A stretch of 55,066 nucleotides of DNA from Sulfurovum sp. UBA4779 (lineage in GTDB: Bacteria > Campylobacterota > Campylobacteria > Campylobacterales > Sulfurovaceae). The stretch lies in NCBI GenBank assembly GCA_002403155.1, contig DHHF01000010.1:1-55066 (forward strand). The letters are read 5' to 3'. Positions 43,800 to 52,886 of the stretch are shown here, piece by piece (position 1 is the first letter of the stretch; each line of letters begins with the position of its first letter). The notes beneath the pieces are model-generated. The model saw nothing but the letters and a program-made list of their open reading frames with translations, did not search any database and was not told the origin of the DNA. A program made the position numbers and the translations under genes.

Positions 43800-45203
43800 A
43801 TGACAGGTAAAATAGTACAAGTCTTGGGTCCGGTAATCGATGTGGATTTTACAGACTACTTGCCGGAGATTAACGAAGCGTTGGAAACAACATATGAAAT
43901 CGATGGAAAAAAACAAAAATTAGTATTAGAAGTTGCAGCTCAACTTGGTGACAATAGAGTAAGAACCATTGCAATGGATATGAGCGAAGGCCTTGTGAGA
44001 GGCCAAGAGGTTAAAGCAACCGGTGATTCTATTAAAGTGCCGGTTGGTACAGAAGTACTCGGGCGGATTTTTAACGTCATAGGTGATGCTATCGATGATG
44101 CAGGCGAAGTTAATGCAAAAGAATATTGGTCAATTCATAGAGCACCCCCATCATTTGAAGAGCAAAGTACCAAAACAGAAATTTTTGAAACAGGTATTAA
44201 AGTAGTAGACCTTCTTGCGCCTTACTCTAAAGGTGGAAAAGTAGGACTTTTTGGCGGTGCAGGTGTTGGAAAGACCGTTATCATCATGGAGCTTATCAAT
44301 AACGTTGCTATGAAACACAGCGGTTACTCTGTATTTGCCGGGGTAGGTGAGAGAACACGTGAAGGAAATGACCTTTATCATGAAATGAAAGAGTCAAACG
44401 TACTTGACAAAGTTGCACTGTGCTACGGACAGATGAGTGAACCACCGGGAGCAAGAAACCGTATTGCCTTGACAGGCCTTACAATGGCAGAATATTTCAG
44501 AGACGAGATGGGTCTAGATGTATTGATGTTTATCGATAATATTTTTAGATTTGCACAATCAGGTTCAGAAATGTCAGCATTGCTTGGACGAATTCCTTCA
44601 GCGGTAGGATATCAACCGACATTGGCTAGAGAGATGGGAGCACTTCAAGAAAGAATTACTTCTACAACCAAAGGTTCAATTACTTCTGTTCAAGCCGTAT
44701 ATGTTCCTGCAGACGACTTGACTGATCCGGCTCCTGCATCGGTATTTGCTCACCTTGATGCTACAACTGTTCTTAACAGAGCAATTGCAGAAAAAGGTAT
44801 CTATCCTGCGGTAGATCCATTGGATTCTACTTCGAGAATGCTTGATCCTCAGATTATCGGAGAAACGCATTATAAAGTTGCAAGAGGTGTACAGCAAGTA
44901 CTACAAAAATATAAAGACCTTCAAGATATCATTGCGATTCTTGGTATGGATGAGTTGAGCGAAGATGATAAACTTGTTGTAGAAAGAGCAAGAAAAATAG
45001 AAAAATTCCTTTCTCAGCCATTCCACGTTGCTGAAGTATTTACAGGTTCACCGGGCGTGTATGTAACGCTTGAAGATACGTTGGACGGCTTTAAAGGTCT
45101 TCTGGAAGGTAAATACGATCATATGAATGAAGCTGCGTTCTATATGGTAGGTAACATGGCTGAAGCAATTGCTAAAAACGATAAGATTAGCGCAAAAGCA
45201 TAA
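43800..45203 (+). CDS. atpD: F0F1 ATP synthase subunit beta
   Basis: 467 residues. Walker A is GGAGVGKTVIIMEL (about 152-165). The catalytic Glu is in GVGERTREGNDLY, the Walker B Asp in VLMFIDNIFRFAQSG, and the DELSEDD loop appears near the C-terminus. The catalytic subunit of F1. RBS AGAGGAGAAG precedes the ATG. Confidence 0.98.
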   Translation: MTGKIVQVLGPVIDVDFTDYLPEINEALETTYEIDGKKQKLVLEVAAQLGDNRVRTIAMDMSEGLVRGQEVKATGDSIKVPVGTEVLGRIFNVIGDAIDDAGEVNAKEYWSIHRAPPSFEEQSTKTEIFETGIKVVDLLAPYSKGGKVGLFGGAGVGKTVIIMELINNVAMKHSGYSVFAGVGERTREGNDLYHEMKESNVLDKVALCYGQMSEPPGARNRIALTGLTMAEYFRDEMGLDVLMFIDNIFRFAQSGSEMSALLGRIPSAVGYQPTLAREMGALQERITSTTKGSITSVQAVYVPADDLTDPAPASVFAHLDATTVLNRAIAEKGIYPAVDPLDSTSRMLDPQIIGETHYKVARGVQQVLQKYKDLQDIIAILGMDELSEDDKLVVERARKIEKFLSQPFHVAEVFTGSPGVYVTLEDTLDGFKGLLEGKYDHMNEAAFYMVGNMAEAIAKNDKISAKA

Positions 45204-45218
45204 TCTTAAAGGATAAAT

Positions 45219-45605
45219 ATGAAACTTTTGAAGCTAGAAATAGTTACACCTGATGGTGTAATTTTTGACGCTGAAGTAAAACAGGTAACATTGCCGGGCA
45301 GTGAGGGTGAATTTGGTGTTTTGCCTGAACATGCTACTTTGGTATCGTTGCTTGATGCAGGTGTAATTGTGATCGATCAGGCAGACAATTCAGAAGTGGC
45401 AGTTGCCATCAATTCCGGATATGTAAAGGTAGATGAAGAAAAAACAACATGCATTGTCGATGGTGCAGTTGCTATTTCCGGTGAAGGCAGCGAACTTGCT
45501 TTGGCTCTTGAGAAGGCAAAAGCCCTACTTAAGAGCGCGGAAGCTTCAAGTACTGCAATCGCATCAGCGGTTAGCAGAGTAGAGCGAATCGGAAAGTCTT
45601 TATAA
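45219..45605 (+). CDS. atpC: F0F1 ATP synthase subunit epsilon
   Basis: 128 residues. The N-terminal beta domain contains TPDGVIFDAEV and LPGSEGEFGVLPEHA (about 26-40), and the C-terminal helices are Ala-rich. It is the last ATP synthase gene. The next gene, tolQ/exbB, starts one base after its stop, with no terminator between. Confidence 0.96.
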   Translation: MKLLKLEIVTPDGVIFDAEVKQVTLPGSEGEFGVLPEHATLVSLLDAGVIVIDQADNSEVAVAINSGYVKVDEEKTTCIVDGAVAISGEGSELALALEKAKALLKSAEASSTAIASAVSRVERIGKSL

Positions 45606-45606
45606 C

Positions 45607-46182
45607 TTGAGTGCCTTTTTTGATTATTTTATAAATAGCAGTGCGATAACTATTGTTGTACTGCTGTTGTTGTCTGGTTACTTTATTACAACATTTTGGA
45701 TATTTTTTGATCGGTTATATATTTTAAATACACGGATTGCTTCAGAAGGCAAATCCCTTAAAGCGCTTTATATGGGCCAATCAAAAAGTGTGCAGCATGC
45801 ATCGTTGCTTTATACCTATCTTACACGGGTCAACGTACCAAATAAAGCGATTTTAGAGGCTGCATCATCGGATGCTATTCGTGTTTCAACGAAGGGATTG
45901 ACATGGTTATCTATCATTGCATCCACTTCTCCGTTTATCGGACTTTTTGGTACCGTGATCGGTATTCTTGAAACTTTTACAAAGCTTGAAGGCCAATCAA
46001 GTGCTTCATTGAGTGTCGTTGCACCTGCAATCTCTGAGGCACTGGTTGCTACTGCAGCGGGGATTGCCGTAGCTACGTTTGCTTATACGTTTCATTTGAT
46101 TTTAAAACGCAAAGCTTATGAGTTGAGCTCGTTGTTGAGTTCACAATCAGAAGTGATACTCTCTCAAGTAAAAGAGGCATAG
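45607..46182 (+). CDS. tolQ: MotA/TolQ/ExbB proton channel family protein
   Basis: 191 residues with three membrane helices. The conserved core is GLTWLSIIASTSPFIGLFGTVIGILETF (about residues 97-124), followed by the last-helix ISEALVATAAGIAVA. With the next gene product it converts proton flow into work on the cell envelope. It begins with TTG, one base after atpC. Whether it is called TolQ or ExbB depends on phylogeny. The downstream tolB and pal argue for the Tol role. Confidence 0.93.
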   Translation: MSAFFDYFINSSAITIVVLLLLSGYFITTFWIFFDRLYILNTRIASEGKSLKALYMGQSKSVQHASLLYTYLTRVNVPNKAILEAASSDAIRVSTKGLTWLSIIASTSPFIGLFGTVIGILETFTKLEGQSSASLSVVAPAISEALVATAAGIAVATFAYTFHLILKRKAYELSSLLSSQSEVILSQVKEA

Positions 46183-46184
46183 GC

Positions 46185-46571
46185 ATGTTTGCGTGGGATG
46201 ATAGTCCGGATTTAAATATTACGCCGCTAGTGGATGTAATGTTGGTGCTAATGGCTATACTTATGGTTACGGCACCTACGGTGACCTTTCAAGAACAAAT
46301 TACTTTACCTCAAGGATCCAAATCGGTTCAGGTAAAAAAAGTTGAACCTTTGACAATACGTATGGACAAAAATGAAAAAATTTATCTCAAAAACGATATC
46401 TATGAAATGGATACTTTTGCAGATGACTTCGTCAATGCTTCGGTGAAATATGATAAAAATAGCGAAGTGTATATTATGGCAGATGAAGAGTTGCAATATA
46501 AAAGTGTAATGTATATCCTTAAGAGTGTTAAAGCTGCCGGTTTTGAAAAAGCATCCCTTATTACCCAATGA
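46185..46571 (+). CDS. tolR: ExbD/TolR biopolymer transport protein
   Basis: 128 residues. One N-terminal membrane helix is preceded by DLNITPLVDVMLVLMAILMV, with the essential Asp in PLVDVMLVL. The periplasmic domain is of normal length, ending KAAGFEKASLIT. It works with the TolQ-like channel. Its stop overlaps the next start by four bases. Confidence 0.93.
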   Translation: MFAWDDSPDLNITPLVDVMLVLMAILMVTAPTVTFQEQITLPQGSKSVQVKKVEPLTIRMDKNEKIYLKNDIYEMDTFADDFVNASVKYDKNSEVYIMADEELQYKSVMYILKSVKAAGFEKASLITQ

Positions 46572-47389
46572 TGGAAAAATACTCTAAATTTATTTCTGGC
46601 TCTTTGGCTTTTGGTGTTTATTTTGCATTGATTGGCATGTTATTGTATTATTTCAATGTACATAATGCAAAAAAAAGCATCCATTATGTTGAAAAAAATG
46701 AACAGCGTATTCAAGTATCTATAAGCTCTCCTGCTCAAAAAAAGAAATCTGAATCAAAACCGGCAGCCAAACCTATTTCCAAGCCTCAGCCAAAGCCCGA
46801 ACCAAAACCTGTACCCAAACCGGCACCAAAACCTGTACCCAAGCCCGAACCAAAACCGGAACCAAAGCCTGAACCAAAACCTGTACCCAAGCCCGAACCA
46901 AAACAAAAACCGGTTGAAAAACCGATAAAAAAACCGGAAGCAAAAAAAGAGCCTCCGAAAGTTGTTAAAACAAGTGATCTTTTTGCAAAAGTTAATACGT
47001 TTGATAAATCGACTCAAAAGCCGGTTGAAAATAAGCCTGTCAATGATTCGATCAAGGTATCAGACAAACCTAGCACAAGCCAGCTCTTTTCATCTTTAAA
47101 AATACAAAAAAACAGCGATAGCGGAGTTGAAAATGCCTATTTTGCAAAGGTAGAAAAAATATTGCAAGGATGGCCTGCACAAAGTGAATTTGCCGGCGAA
47201 AAAGCAAAAGTTTGGTTCAAAGTACAAGTAAATGGATCATTTGAGTTTAGAATTATATCAGGATCGTCGATGCCCGGTTTTAATGAAGGATTGGAAGCAT
47301 ATTTAACGCAATTGCAAAAAATAGGTTTTGGGCCTCATCAGGGTGGCAGGCCTTATGAGCTGGATGTTGAATTTGAAGCAAATGAATAG
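46568..47389 (+). CDS. tolA: TolA/TonB-like energy transducer with Pro-Lys linker
   Basis: 273 residues: short cytoplasmic start, one membrane helix (about 11-30), then a linker of PKPEPKP/PKPVPKP repeats (about 63-125) that would span the periplasm as an extended rod, and a C-terminal TonB/TolA-like domain (about 190-270; WFKVQVNGSFEFRIISGSS). In the Tol system this is the TolA arm that reaches Pal/TolB. The linker is TonB-like rather than the Ala-Lys helix of E. coli TolA. The repeated DNA at about 46775-46915 is prone to length change. Confidence 0.88.
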   Translation: MMEKYSKFISGSLAFGVYFALIGMLLYYFNVHNAKKSIHYVEKNEQRIQVSISSPAQKKKSESKPAAKPISKPQPKPEPKPVPKPAPKPVPKPEPKPEPKPEPKPVPKPEPKQKPVEKPIKKPEAKKEPPKVVKTSDLFAKVNTFDKSTQKPVENKPVNDSIKVSDKPSTSQLFSSLKIQKNSDSGVENAYFAKVEKILQGWPAQSEFAGEKAKVWFKVQVNGSFEFRIISGSSMPGFNEGLEAYLTQLQKIGFGPHQGGRPYELDVEFEANE

Positions 47390-47465
47390 ATTAATTTATA
47401 ATTAATGAATATTTCAACTCATGACTGATACAATACGCATTTATAGAAATTTTCAAGGATTTTGT

Positions 47466-48719
47466 TTGAAGTATTTTTTAACTTTTTTGCTTGCTTTGCA
47501 AGTTTTTACAACATCGGTAGGGGCAGTTGATGCTACCCTCAAAGTGCAAAAGGATGTTGAACAGCGTTCTCGTATTGCGTTGGTTGACGGATCTTCAATG
47601 CCCAATGAGAAGTTTTTCAATCTTTTACTTTCGGATCTTAAAATTTCCGGCCATTTTTTAGCAGATTCAGTGCATCATCAAGATGATTTTTCTTCTAATT
47701 TTATTTCACCGGAATTAAAAAGCAAAGAGTATGTGATTAAGTATGCACTTTCAATGGAAGGCGGTGTAAAACTTATGGTGAAGCTTTTGCAATCCTCTGA
47801 CGGTACAGAGCTTTTCAAAAAAAGTTATGCTTTGCCTGCTGTTGAAAAACTGCCTTTCTTAGGACATAAGGCGATTAGTGATATCAATAATGCATTGAAT
47901 TATCCGGATATTTCTTGGATCAATCGTTATGTGGTATTTTCTCGTTATACTACTCCCGGGCGCAGCGAAATACTATTGGCAGACTATACTTTTTCTTATC
48001 AAAAAGTGATTATAAGAGGCGGACTGAATCTTTTCCCTAAATGGGCAGATGCAGACCAAAGAAGTTTCTACTATACTTCGTATGCCGGTTTAATACCGAC
48101 ACTTTACAACATCAACATTTACAGCGGCGAAAGACAAAAAATTACGTCTTCAGAAGGAATGCTGGTTTGTTCTGATGTAAGCAAAGACGGGAACAGACTT
48201 ATATTGACAATGGCTCCGGAAGGACAAGCCGATATTTATGAATTTAACGTGGGATCACGGTCCAAATCAAAAATTACGAATTTTAACGGAATAGATGTAA
48301 ATGGCAAGTATGTAGATGATGAAAGCAGTATTGTGTTTGTTTCCAATCGATTGGGATATGCAAATATTTTCAAACAATCTTTGCGCGGCGCTGCTGTTTC
48401 ACAGATTGTTTATCATGGACGCAACAATAATGCATGCGATGCCCACGAGAATCAAATTGTCTATTCAAGCAGAGAGAGTCAAAACACATTCGGAAAGAAT
48501 ACTTTCAATCTTTACCTAACCTCTTCAAATGGTTCGGACACTCGCCCATTGACAACGACTGGTGCTAATCAGTTTCCGAGATTTTCAACGGATGGAAGCG
48601 TAGTCTTGTTTATTAAACACAGCGGCCGTGGCTCTTCAGTAGGTTACATCAATCTTGATAGCCATCAAAGTTTACTTTTCCCGATTTCCGGAAGTAAAAT
48701 GCAATCGATAGATTGGTAA
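47466..48719 (+). CDS. tolB: Tol-Pal system beta-propeller protein TolB
   Basis: About 417 residues. I chose TTG at 47466, with CAAGGA upstream, because it starts directly at a signal peptide (KYFLTFLLALQVFTTSVGA). The ATG at 47421 adds 15 unlikely residues. An N-terminal alpha/beta domain is followed by six-bladed propeller repeats such as KDGNRLILTMAPEGQADIY and DESSIVFVSNRLGYANIF. It is periplasmic and binds Pal. A 76-base gap separates it from the tolA-like gene. Confidence 0.94.
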   Translation: MKYFLTFLLALQVFTTSVGAVDATLKVQKDVEQRSRIALVDGSSMPNEKFFNLLLSDLKISGHFLADSVHHQDDFSSNFISPELKSKEYVIKYALSMEGGVKLMVKLLQSSDGTELFKKSYALPAVEKLPFLGHKAISDINNALNYPDISWINRYVVFSRYTTPGRSEILLADYTFSYQKVIIRGGLNLFPKWADADQRSFYYTSYAGLIPTLYNINIYSGERQKITSSEGMLVCSDVSKDGNRLILTMAPEGQADIYEFNVGSRSKSKITNFNGIDVNGKYVDDESSIVFVSNRLGYANIFKQSLRGAAVSQIVYHGRNNNACDAHENQIVYSSRESQNTFGKNTFNLYLTSSNGSDTRPLTTTGANQFPRFSTDGSVVLFIKHSGRGSSVGYINLDSHQSLLFPISGSKMQSIDW

Positions 48720-48741
48720 TAAATTAAAATAAGGACAAAAA

Positions 48742-49269
48742 ATGATTCAAAAATTTATAATGGCAACTGCAACAATTTCTTTGTTGGCTTTTACAGGGTG
48801 TAGTCAAACTGCTCCAGACTTGGCTGGAAAAAACAATGTATCAGACGCAACACAATTTGGAGATGATACCGTATCGATCGATGAAAACAGATACGGAAAC
48901 GAAGCTGCAGCCGGAAGCAATTTTAACAGCAGCAGCGATGGCTTTCAGAGTATCTACTTTGGATTTGGCGACTATAGCATCTCGCCATCAATGCAAGAAC
49001 GTATCGGCATCAATGCAAATGTAGCAAACAAAGCGTCGGGATCCCAGGTGAAAATCGAAGGAAACTGTGATGAATTCGGTACAGATGAGTACAATTATGC
49101 TTTGGGTCTAAAAAGAGCCAATGCAGTAAGAGATTCTATTGCATCACAGGGTGTAAATACAAGCAAAATGGTTATAGTAAGTTTTGGAGAAAGCAATCCG
49201 GTATGTAATGAGCCAACGGATGAATGCTACGAAAGAAACAGAAGAGTTGACATTCGTTTAGCGAATTAG
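48742..49269 (+). CDS. pal: Peptidoglycan-associated lipoprotein
   Basis: 175 residues. Lipobox FTGC (Cys20). The OmpA-like peptidoglycan-binding domain (about 70-175) has IYFGFGDYSISP, GNCDEFGTDEYNYALGLKRA and RRVDIRLA. It anchors the outer membrane to peptidoglycan. The CNEPTDECYERNRRV stretch adds two Cys that may form a disulfide, a feature I also associate with epsilonproteobacterial Pal. Confidence 0.96.
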   Translation: MIQKFIMATATISLLAFTGCSQTAPDLAGKNNVSDATQFGDDTVSIDENRYGNEAAAGSNFNSSSDGFQSIYFGFGDYSISPSMQERIGINANVANKASGSQVKIEGNCDEFGTDEYNYALGLKRANAVRDSIASQGVNTSKMVIVSFGESNPVCNEPTDECYERNRRVDIRLAN

Positions 49270-49276
49270 GATAAAG

Positions 49277-50110
49277 ATGAAAAAAATGGCTTTCAAGCGT
49301 TTTGTTATAATTGCGTTGCTTGGTTCGGCAGTTGCGACAGCTGAACCGTCGGTATATGGTTTTGGAGACAGTGGCAGCGAAATGGATGATGGTCTGACAT
49401 CAAGCGAAAGTGTCATGCTTGAGAATAGAAAAGCCATTGCTGCATTAAGGCAAGAAGTGGCAAGACAAAATGAAAGAATCGATGGCCTAATATCTATTAT
49501 TGAAGGCTTAAGCGCTTCATTGAACGAATTAAGAGCAGGCGGCATGAATGGCCAAATGTCGATGGGCGGATCCGGGGATGAAACAGCATTAAGGGATCTT
49601 GCCGGTATAGTTGACAAGATAAATGCTACGTATGTCAGCAAAGATGAACTTCAACGCATACTGGGAAAAGAGATAAGCTACCAAGCTCCTTCCCTCCAGC
49701 CTCGCCAACCGGAACAAGCGCCTGTGCCTGAGGAAAATTTAGAAGGCCAAGAGGCCGCCACTCTTTTTACCGAAGGTGTGAGGCTGTTTGGAAATTCTCG
49801 CTATGATGAAGCCAAAAAAAGATTTATCATTACGGATAAAAAAGGTTATAAAAGCGCTGCGTCCAACTATTATCTTGGAGAAATTGCCTATTATACAAAA
49901 CAATATGAAGATGCGATTTTCCATTATAAAAAAAGTGCCGGCCTTTATGATCAGGCAAGCTATATTGATACGCTGCTTCTGCATACGGGTATTTCGCTGG
50001 AAAATATCGGCGATAAAGCGCAAGCAAAAGCTTTTTATGAAAATATCATAGCAAATTATCCGGGTAAAAAAACTGCAGAAATTGCTAAGCAGAGGTTACA
50101 AAAATTATAA
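49277..50110 (+). CDS. cpoB: Tol-Pal system protein CpoB (YbgF)
   Basis: 277 residues with a signal peptide ending near ATA (about 21-23). An N-terminal trimerising coiled coil (about 45-80) is followed by tetratricopeptide repeats (about 155-277; LFTEGVRLFGNSRYDEAKK, YYLGEIAYYTKQYEDAI). It coordinates Tol function with peptidoglycan synthesis in E. coli. Its stop shares one base with the start of the L,D-transpeptidase gene. Confidence 0.92.
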   Translation: MKKMAFKRFVIIALLGSAVATAEPSVYGFGDSGSEMDDGLTSSESVMLENRKAIAALRQEVARQNERIDGLISIIEGLSASLNELRAGGMNGQMSMGGSGDETALRDLAGIVDKINATYVSKDELQRILGKEISYQAPSLQPRQPEQAPVPEENLEGQEAATLFTEGVRLFGNSRYDEAKKRFIITDKKGYKSAASNYYLGEIAYYTKQYEDAIFHYKKSAGLYDQASYIDTLLLHTGISLENIGDKAQAKAFYENIIANYPGKKTAEIAKQRLQKL

Positions 50111-50685
50111 TGTTGCGGCTGAAAATATTTTTCTTTTTGGCCGTATTGACAACCTCTTCTGTATGGCCTGATCGGCCCAAAATCAAAGGCTCTCAAACTA
50201 TCCCTATTTCCAAAACAGAATTTTTAGTAATTCATAAAAATCAAAAAAAAGAAAAAATAAATCTTTCCGGCAAAGATTTTATCCTTGTTTCCGTAAGAGA
50301 AAAAGGAAGCGACGGAAGGTTTTATGCCGTTGACAGAGACGGTACGGTTTGGTGGAGCGGTGCGGTAACTTCAGGCGCGCCGGAGTTTGCAAGTCCTTCG
50401 GGAATTTTTACTGTTATTCAAAAGCGCCGTTACCATATGTCTACAGCTTTTCCGGATCCTAGCGGGATTAACAATATGGATTATATGATAAAATTTACAC
50501 ATAGAGGGCACGCCCTGCATCAGGGAAGTGTGGATTGGATGTCTCATGGCTGCATTCATGTTGACAAAAAAGACATTCCTGCTATCTTTAAATGGTCACG
50601 TATAGGTATGCCGATTGTGGTTACAAGGCATTCCTATATGCCGTATGCACAGGAAGATTTACGCAAAATCTATTTAAAACGATAG
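50110..50685 (+). CDS. YkuD-type L,D-transpeptidase
   Basis: 191 residues with an N-terminal signal segment (about 1-18). The YkuD domain ends with the catalytic motif HALHQGSVDWMSHGCIHV. The nucleophile is Cys148 in SHGC, with His137 upstream. The usual Arg after SHGCI is His here. It would make 3-3 cross-links or attach partners to peptidoglycan, or trim it. The one-base overlap with cpoB places it in the Tol-Pal transcript. Convergent with proC, six bases away. Confidence 0.85.
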   Translation: MLRLKIFFFLAVLTTSSVWPDRPKIKGSQTIPISKTEFLVIHKNQKKEKINLSGKDFILVSVREKGSDGRFYAVDRDGTVWWSGAVTSGAPEFASPSGIFTVIQKRRYHMSTAFPDPSGINNMDYMIKFTHRGHALHQGSVDWMSHGCIHVDKKDIPAIFKWSRIGMPIVVTRHSYMPYAQEDLRKIYLKR

Positions 50686-50691
50686 GTAATT

Positions 50692-51453
50692 TTATAACTC
50701 TTTTGCTCTTTTATAGGCTTTTTCTATGGCATTGATACATGAAGATCTGACATTGCCTTCTTCTAGGGCACTATAGCCCGCAGCAGTGGTTCCCCCGGGG
50801 CTCATCACACTATCTTTAAGCAGTGCGGGATGGATATCTTGAATAAGTTTGCCAAAACCGCCAAAAAGCCCTTTCATTACTTCAAGTGCATCGGCCCGCT
50901 TCATCCCTTGCTTAACTGCTCCGTCACTTAGAGCTTCAGCGATAAGGGCAAGATACGCCGGGCCCGATCCGGCCAAAGCTGTAGCGATATCCAACTCTTT
51001 TTCGCTTTCAAGCCATAAAGTAGGACCAATGCTGCCAAGCAGTGTTTTTGCCTCTTCTTGAAAAGTATGCGCTCCGGTCAGTGTAGTCATTGAATAGCTG
51101 ACACTGGCAGCGAGATTTGGCATGCATCTGACAATTGCTTCGGTATCAAAATGCATTGAGAGTTTTTCTATGGATGTGCCGGCCAATACCGAATAAAAAA
51201 CCCTTGCTTTTCCTGTAAGTTTAGAAGAGACTTCTTCTACATTGGCAGGTTTTATACATAAAAGAATGGTTTTATCTTGTATATTGAAACCATCCAATAG
51301 GTGCTTGCTGATTTTATTGCCTAGGGCATATTCGAATTGCTCAAGTTTTCGCATGTTTCTGCCTACCACTTCAAGATGATACTTGTCTTTTAGGCCTTTT
51401 GCAATACTCAACGCCATATTGCCGTTTCCTATAAACGTAATTGTCCGTTTCAT
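50692..51453 (-). CDS. proC: Pyrroline-5-carboxylate reductase
   Basis: 253 residues. The NAD(P) loop is TITFIGNGNMALSIAKGL. LAGTSIEKL and the C-terminal signature MSPGGTTAAGYSALEEG are intact. I chose ATG 51453 because AGGATCAAA precedes it. The upstream ATG at 51471 is less likely. It performs the last step of proline synthesis. Divergent from proA. Confidence 0.95.
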   Translation of the reverse strand: MKRTITFIGNGNMALSIAKGLKDKYHLEVVGRNMRKLEQFEYALGNKISKHLLDGFNIQDKTILLCIKPANVEEVSSKLTGKARVFYSVLAGTSIEKLSMHFDTEAIVRCMPNLAASVSYSMTTLTGAHTFQEEAKTLLGSIGPTLWLESEKELDIATALAGSGPAYLALIAEALSDGAVKQGMKRADALEVMKGLFGGFGKLIQDIHPALLKDSVMSPGGTTAAGYSALEEGNVRSSCINAIEKAYKRAKEL

Positions 51454-51593
51454 TTTGATCCTATTTTTCATAATTAAAAGATTATATCATGATTGTCTGG
51501 AAATAAAAAAGAATCGTATGCTCGCTTGCATGAACATTGCCGCTTAATTATTAGTTTGTTACAATAAAAAAGATAGTTTTAAAAAGGAATGAG

Positions 51594-52826
51594 ATGGAAG
51601 CATTTTTGGCAGAAGCAAAAGCAGGAAGCAGGGTATTGTCTACACTAAACGGGGCGCAAAAAAATCGTATTTTGAGAGAAATGGCCAAAGCCCTTCGGAC
51701 AAACATGAAAACGCTGATGGAAGCAAATGCACTCGACATGATAGACGGCGAAAAAAACGATTTGTCCTCAGCCCTGATGGACCGGTTGTATCTGGATGAA
51801 AAACGCATCGAAAGTATGGCTGTGGCAATCGAAAAGATAGCGGCGCTAAAAGAACCTGTTGGCAGAGTACTGGACGGATGGATCACTGAAGAGGGATTGA
51901 AAATAGAAAAAGTAACGATACCTATCGGCGTAATAGGGATTATTTACGAATCCCGCCCGAATGTAACAAGCGATACGGCTGCATTGTGTTTTAAAAGTGC
52001 AAATGCCTGCGTGCTCAAAGGCGGAAAAGAGGCTGAACACTCAAATAAGGCGATTGCCAAAGTACTTGCTGACGTTCTTATCCAAAACGATCTTCCTTCT
52101 TCTTTAATATCACTGGTGCCTGATTCTTCAAGAGAAAGCGTCGCAAAGATTATCAAAATGGATAAATATGTTGATTTGATTATTCCTCGCGGAGGCGCCG
52201 GGCTTATAAAATATGTGAGCGAGAATGCAACCGTTCCCGTAGTCAAACACGATAAAGGACAATGTCATACCTACATCGATAAAGATGCAAACCTTTCTAA
52301 TGCAATCGCAATAGCACTCAATGCGAAAGTACAAAGGCCCGGAGTATGCAATGCAATGGAGACACTTTTGGTGGACAAAAGTATCGCAAAAGAAGCGCTG
52401 CCTCTTTTAAAAAAGGCGTTTGACCATGCACATACTGTTTTGAAAGGATGCGAAGAGACACAGAAAATTATCACTGTCGCCCATGCAAGCGAAGAAGATT
52501 TCGATACGGAGTATCTGGCCAATATATTAAATATTAAAGTTGTAGAAGGCGTAGAAGGCGCCATAGCACATATCGTGCGTTTTGGTTCGGGACATTCTGA
52601 AGCGATCATTACAGAGAACATTACAACAGCAGAAACTTTCTTAGACCGCATCGACGCGGCTGCCGTTTATGTAAATGCTTCTACCAGATTTACTGACGGA
52701 GGCGCATTTGGTTTTGGAGCGGAAGTGGGGATCAGTACCAATAAGCTTCATGCGAGAGGGCCTATGGGAATCGAAGGCCTTACAACGTATAAATATAAAA
52801 TATACGGATCGGGGCAAATCAGATAA
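51594..52826 (+). CDS. proA: Glutamate-5-semialdehyde dehydrogenase (gamma-glutamyl phosphate reductase)
   Basis: 410 residues, full length. Conserved stretches include GVIGIIYESRPNVTSDTAALC (about residues 111-131), LIIPRGGAGLI, the catalytic Cys in QRPGVCNAMETLLV (about 245-258) and EVGISTNKLHARGPMG. It reduces glutamyl phosphate made by ProB. AAAAGGAATGAG precedes the ATG. Confidence 0.97.
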   Translation: MEAFLAEAKAGSRVLSTLNGAQKNRILREMAKALRTNMKTLMEANALDMIDGEKNDLSSALMDRLYLDEKRIESMAVAIEKIAALKEPVGRVLDGWITEEGLKIEKVTIPIGVIGIIYESRPNVTSDTAALCFKSANACVLKGGKEAEHSNKAIAKVLADVLIQNDLPSSLISLVPDSSRESVAKIIKMDKYVDLIIPRGGAGLIKYVSENATVPVVKHDKGQCHTYIDKDANLSNAIAIALNAKVQRPGVCNAMETLLVDKSIAKEALPLLKKAFDHAHTVLKGCEETQKIITVAHASEEDFDTEYLANILNIKVVEGVEGAIAHIVRFGSGHSEAIITENITTAETFLDRIDAAAVYVNASTRFTDGGAFGFGAEVGISTNKLHARGPMGIEGLTTYKYKIYGSGQIR

Positions 52827-52886
52827 CGCTAAGGCTGACTAAAGTTTGGTTGGCTACAATACCATAAAATCAAAACGGGAGTCAGT

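Noticed and set aside
46775..46915. Direct DNA repeats as a mobile or CRISPR-like repeat
   Set aside because: They are in frame and encode the Pro-Lys linker of the TolA-like protein.
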